In this document: piece after piece, positions 6,656 through 7,565 of the stretch
How the letters are laid out: every line of letters starts with the position of its first letter
How positions within the stretch are numbered: the stretch's first letter is position 1
NCBI GenBank assembly: GCA_035258565.1
Contig: DATFXF010000289.1
Location: 1-7,565, forward strand
DNA length: 7,565 nt
DNA from: DATFXF01 sp035258565
Lineage (GTDB): Bacteria; Acidobacteriota; Terriglobia; Acidiferrales; UBA7541
Direction: 5' to 3'
The notes under the pieces: model-generated
What the model saw: only the letters and a program-made list of their open reading frames with translations
Told to the model about the DNA's origin: nothing
Database searches by the model: none
Made by a program: the position numbers and the translations under genes

Positions 6656-6714
6656 CCGCAACCGACTGGAGCAGCACAGACCTCGGCCGCGGATCCCGAC
6701 ATTTCGTGTAAGGG

Positions 6715-6852
6715 GTGGAGTGCGAAATTTTCCGGGGTGGGCCTGGGGCCCTGCGATCGGCCGGCCCCGCGATCCCCGGTCGGTCGCGGATGGCCCCGGG
6801 ATGCCGAATTTGAGCGGCGCGCGCGGCCGTGGAGCCATTTTCCGAGATGGGG
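6715..6852 (+). repeat. Imperfect direct repeats and GC-rich inverted repeats before the recombinase
   Basis: Two related segments lie 114 bases apart: GTGGAG-6 bases-ATTTTCCG-GGGTGGG (6715-6741) and GTGGAG-2 bases-ATTTTCCG-AGATGGGG (6829-6852). Between them are nested inverted repeats: CCGGGG (6732-6737) with CCCCGG (6774-6779), GGGGCC (6745-6750) with GGCCCC (6763-6768), and ATCCC (6772-6776) with GGGAT (6798-6802). They occupy the 235-base gap between the lipoprotein and the recombinase and could be recombinase binding sites, an element end or a transcription barrier for the lipoprotein. No function is proven. Confidence 0.45.
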
Positions 6853-6890
6853 TAAGAGAGCTGGCTTAGCCCATCCCCAGAAAGCGAGAA

Positions 6891-7565
6891 ATGCCGGTGG
6901 GAAACAAAAACGCGCAGGATTTCGCAGGCGCAAGCGAGAAAACGAAACTGGTTCGGCAGATCACGCGCCTGGTCCGGCGAGCGTGCCTCGACGATGAGCA
7001 GTTCCGGTCGGTCTCGACCGCAGCCCGACGCCAGCTCGGGTTGCGCCGGCCACCGCGCTCGAGGGTGTTGCCCAGGATCTTGCCCAAAGCCAGCCTCAAG
7101 AAGTTCTTCGAGGCCGTGGACGGCTCAGGTAATCTCCAGCACCAGATCATGCTCCGGTTGCTGTTTTACACGGCGGTTCGGGTCCGGGAGCTCGTGAGCA
7201 TCCGCGTGGAGGACGTTGATCTTGAGGCGCAGAAAATTTTCATCTGCCAAGGCAAGGGCTCGAAGGATCGCTACATTCTGTTTCCTGAATCCTTTGGCCT
7301 AACTCTGAAGGCGTGCCTGGCCGGCCATCCAAACAACCGCTACGTGTTCGAATCGCAGCGTTGCACACGCTATACCGCCAGGCGGATCGAGCAGACCGTG
7401 GCCCACTACCATGAGCTCGCCGGGATCTGCGAGCGGGTACACCCACACCTTTTTTCGGCACCAGATACTCACTTGGCTGACCGCACAGGGGCTTCCCGAT
7501 TCCGAGATTCAGTTGATCTCGGGGCACGCCAGCAAAAAGAGTCTCGAGGTGTACCAGCATCTTTC
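6891..7565 (+). CDS. Tyrosine recombinase/integrase (XerC/D-like), frameshifted, cut by window edge
   Basis: A site-specific recombinase of the tyrosine family. From ATG 6891 the frame gives an N-terminal helical region (about 1-60) and a catalytic domain. Visible active-site elements are Arg97 in FYTAVRVREL, Lys122 in QGKGSKDR, and His186 in VHPHLF. The next expected residue, the second catalytic Arg of H-x-x-R-H, is missing in this frame but appears as RHQ one frame over from 7456, followed by LISGHAS and the nucleophile in SLEVYQHL, all open to the edge. The shift falls in a run of six T at 7450-7455: removing one T restores a perfect protein. Both frames stay open to the end, so the original frame gives a nonsense tail. 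TAG closes the frame just upstream and the ribosome site (AGAAAGCGAG) is weak. Real mutation, polymerase slippage and assembly error are all possible. Family certain; activity doubtful. Confidence 0.85.
   Translation, partial: MPVGNKNAQDFAGASEKTKLVRQITRLVRRACLDDEQFRSVSTAARRQLGLRRPPRSRVLPRILPKASLKKFFEAVDGSGNLQHQIMLRLLFYTAVRVRELVSIRVEDVDLEAQKIFICQGKGSKDRYILFPESFGLTLKACLAGHPNNRYVFESQRCTRYTARRIEQTVAHYHELAGICERVHPHLFSAPDTHLADRTGASRFRDSVDLGARQQKESRGVPASF

Noticed and set aside
6656..6890. GC-rich repeats considered as CRISPR, integron attC or a tRNA-derived attachment site
   Set aside because: There is no regular repeat-spacer pattern, no attC-like R and L boxes and no tRNA cloverleaf; only irregular inverted and direct repeats are present.

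Overview
The window looks like an accessory stretch of a moderately GC-rich soil or environmental bacterium, most likely an acidobacterium. The best clue is the 583-residue lipoprotein at 4904-6655: an Ig-like domain followed by a repeated glycine- and serine-rich beta module is a style common in Acidobacteriota surface proteins. The HxlR, VOC and BNR-propeller gene types fit but do not prove this. No RNA gene, CRISPR array or complete transposon is visible.

Layout. 1-492 (minus): the first 164 residues of a classical short-chain dehydrogenase running off the left edge. 493-845: no convincing gene. 846-1172 (minus): an antibiotic-biosynthesis-monooxygenase-like (ABM) gene that has lost its start, is frameshifted near its beginning and has lost its stop. 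1201-1353 (plus): a 5'-truncated remnant of a TrmO/TsaA-type tRNA methyltransferase. 1499-1513: a perfect 6-3-6 palindrome, a likely operator, just before an intact HxlR-type regulator (1536-1994). 2009-2034: a hairpin. 2166-2585 and 2651-3829 (plus): a VOC/glyoxalase-fold protein and a six-Asp-box beta-propeller, probably co-transcribed. 3826-4081: a MoaD/ThiS-like gene whose ATG overlaps the propeller stop codon (ATGA) but which is broken by a stop at codon 3 and several frameshifts. 4168-4272: a probable transposase C-terminal scrap. 4273-4713: no supportable gene. 4714-4742: a promoter candidate for the repeat lipoprotein (4904-6655). 6715-6852: GC-rich inverted repeats and an imperfect direct repeat. 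6891-7565: a tyrosine recombinase with a one-base frameshift in a T6 run, running off the right edge.

The genes do not form one pathway. The HxlR, VOC and propeller genes share a strand and may be one regulatory neighbourhood. The dominant theme is gene decay: at least three pseudogenes, a transposase scrap and a frameshifted recombinase lie among a few intact accessory genes. Some single-base shifts could be assembly errors, but the truncation of trmO and the multiple lesions in the MoaD-like and ABM genes are hard to explain that way. I do not see a convincing new biological system. The most useful second looks are the propeller/MoaD pairing, the operator palindrome, the four-module lipoprotein and the recombinase with its repeat-rich upstream region.
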